From Actinomycetota bacterium (GTDB lineage Bacteria > Actinomycetota > CADDZG01 > WHSQ01), in contig JADDQX010000188.1 of NCBI GenBank assembly GCA_016781115.1, positions 1-5,014 on the forward strand: a stretch of DNA of 5,014 nucleotides. The letters run 5' to 3'. Within the stretch, counting starts at the first letter, position 1. Every line of letters starts with the position of its first letter. This document shows, piece after piece, positions 4,274 to 5,014 of this stretch. The position numbers and the translations under genes are program-made. The notes beneath the pieces were generated by a model. It saw only the letters and a list, made by a program, of their open reading frames with translations. It searched no databases and was not told the origin of the DNA.

Positions 4274-5014
4274 GCGTCCGACTGCTTTCGCTCCGCCTGG
4301 CGCTCCAGCTCCGCATTCAGCTCGCCACCGACCAGAACGGCGATCGAGCTCAGGTACAACCACAGAACGAGGACGATCACCCCCGCCAGAGGGCCATAGG
4401 TCTTGCCGTAGTTGTTGAAGTTCGAGATGTAGAGCCCGAAGATCAGCGACGCCACGATCCACAGGAGCGCGCCGACCACTCCACCGACGCTTACCCAATG
4501 CCACGTCGGGGTGTCTCGGTTCGGCCCGAGGTAGTAGAAGATCGAGAACAGGATCATCACGGCAGCGACCGTAAGGACCCAGCCGATGATCTTCAGCAAG
4601 CCCGAGTCGCCGAAAGTGAAGATCGGGGACGGTACGCCGCCTAGGAGGAACATCGCGGCGAGCAGGACGAGTGCGATCGCGCGCTTCTTGATGAACTTGC
4701 GCTCATGTGGCACGTCGTAGGCGACGTTCAATCCTGTCTGGAGTGCAGCCATCCCCGACGACGCGCTCCACAGGGCGACACCGATACCAGCGATAGTCGC
4801 CAGCAGCGACGCGGTCTGCGATGTCTTGTCTGCGTTGGCGACCGCGCTCGTCAGCGCCTGGCCCGCACCCCCAGGGAGAGTGTCCCGCAGCGATTCGACG
4901 AACCCCTTCGCGTCGATGTTGGCGAGCCCCATGATGCCGACCACGGCGATCAGTGCGGGGAAGATGGCAAGGAAGAAGTAATAGGCCATGGCGGCGGCAG
5001 CGAAGGTCACCCGG
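4270..5014 (-). CDS. YihY/BrkB family inner-membrane protein, N-terminus off right edge
   Basis: The frame is open to the window edge, and the visible 248 residues begin inside the family's first membrane helix (RVTFAAAAMAYYFFLAIFPAL). GTG 5010 lies in that helix and is unlikely to be the true start; roughly 40 or more residues should lie beyond the edge. Family hallmarks are present: the AYYFFLAIFP helix, an amphipathic segment with DTLPGGAGQAL, GVALWSASSGMAALQTGLNVAYDVPHER in two stretches, a basic FIKKR before the next helix, and the C-terminal YGPLAGVIVLVLWLY plus GGELNAELERQ. About six membrane helices can be counted, with a charged cytoplasmic tail ending KQSDA. The family was once annotated as ribonuclease BN, which is wrong for these membrane proteins; its biochemical role is unsettled. 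It overlaps the 45-residue peptide gene by four bases and probably heads the leftward operon. Confidence 0.93.
   Translation of the reverse strand, partial: RVTFAAAAMAYYFFLAIFPALIAVVGIMGLANIDAKGFVESLRDTLPGGAGQALTSAVANADKTSQTASLLATIAGIGVALWSASSGMAALQTGLNVAYDVPHERKFIKKRAIALVLLAAMFLLGGVPSPIFTFGDSGLLKIIGWVLTVAAVMILFSIFYYLGPNRDTPTWHWVSVGGVVGALLWIVASLIFGLYISNFNNYGKTYGPLAGVIVLVLWLYLSSIAVLVGGELNAELERQAERKQSDA

Noticed and set aside
1..5014. CRISPR array, insertion sequence, rRNA or riboswitch
   Set aside because: No regularly spaced repeats, transposase domain, rRNA-like sequence or recognisable riboswitch core was found on either strand.

Overview
The window is high-GC bacterial DNA. It carries two lipoprotein genes, an L,D-transpeptidase, a BrkB/YihY membrane protein and a tRNA-Sec-like sequence with no encoded CCA end. 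This mix suggests a free-living actinobacterium-type organism; the phylum is an inference and nothing here fixes the species. All large genes are chromosomal-type functions. No integrase, transposase or CRISPR array is visible.

Left part (1-2183): cell-envelope genes. A Kelch-repeat lipoprotein runs leftward off the edge from 290. Divergent to it, a 434-residue secreted protein (435-1739) joins a polysaccharide-deacetylase-like domain with no recognisable metal or catalytic residues, a peptidoglycan-binding domain and an intact L,D-transpeptidase domain. A small lipoprotein (1743-2183) follows three bases later, probably in the same operon. A candidate intrinsic terminator lies at 2361-2385.

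Middle (2184-2820): no protein gene. On the minus strand the 3' half of a selenocysteine tRNA (anticodon UCA) is well preserved, but its 5' half does not fold as a tRNA-Sec. Just beyond are three copies of a 10-base direct repeat, a 9-bp hairpin and two back-to-back palindromes. One reading is an integration scar in a tRNA-Sec gene, with repeats that could be recombinase arm sites. A decayed or divergent selC is the main alternative.

Right part (2821-5014): a leftward gene row. Reading leftward it holds a BrkB/YihY inner-membrane protein (N-terminus off the window), a 45-residue membrane peptide overlapping it by ATGA, a GAF plus degenerate GGDEF protein, and a CheY-like response regulator. 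The regulator is broken into three reading-frame pieces yet keeps every conserved receiver residue. The last two look like a signalling pair whose receiver partner has been lost.

The points most worth a second look are the chimeric tRNA-Sec, the broken receiver, the coupled small membrane peptide and the apparently dead deacetylase domain fused to a live transpeptidase.
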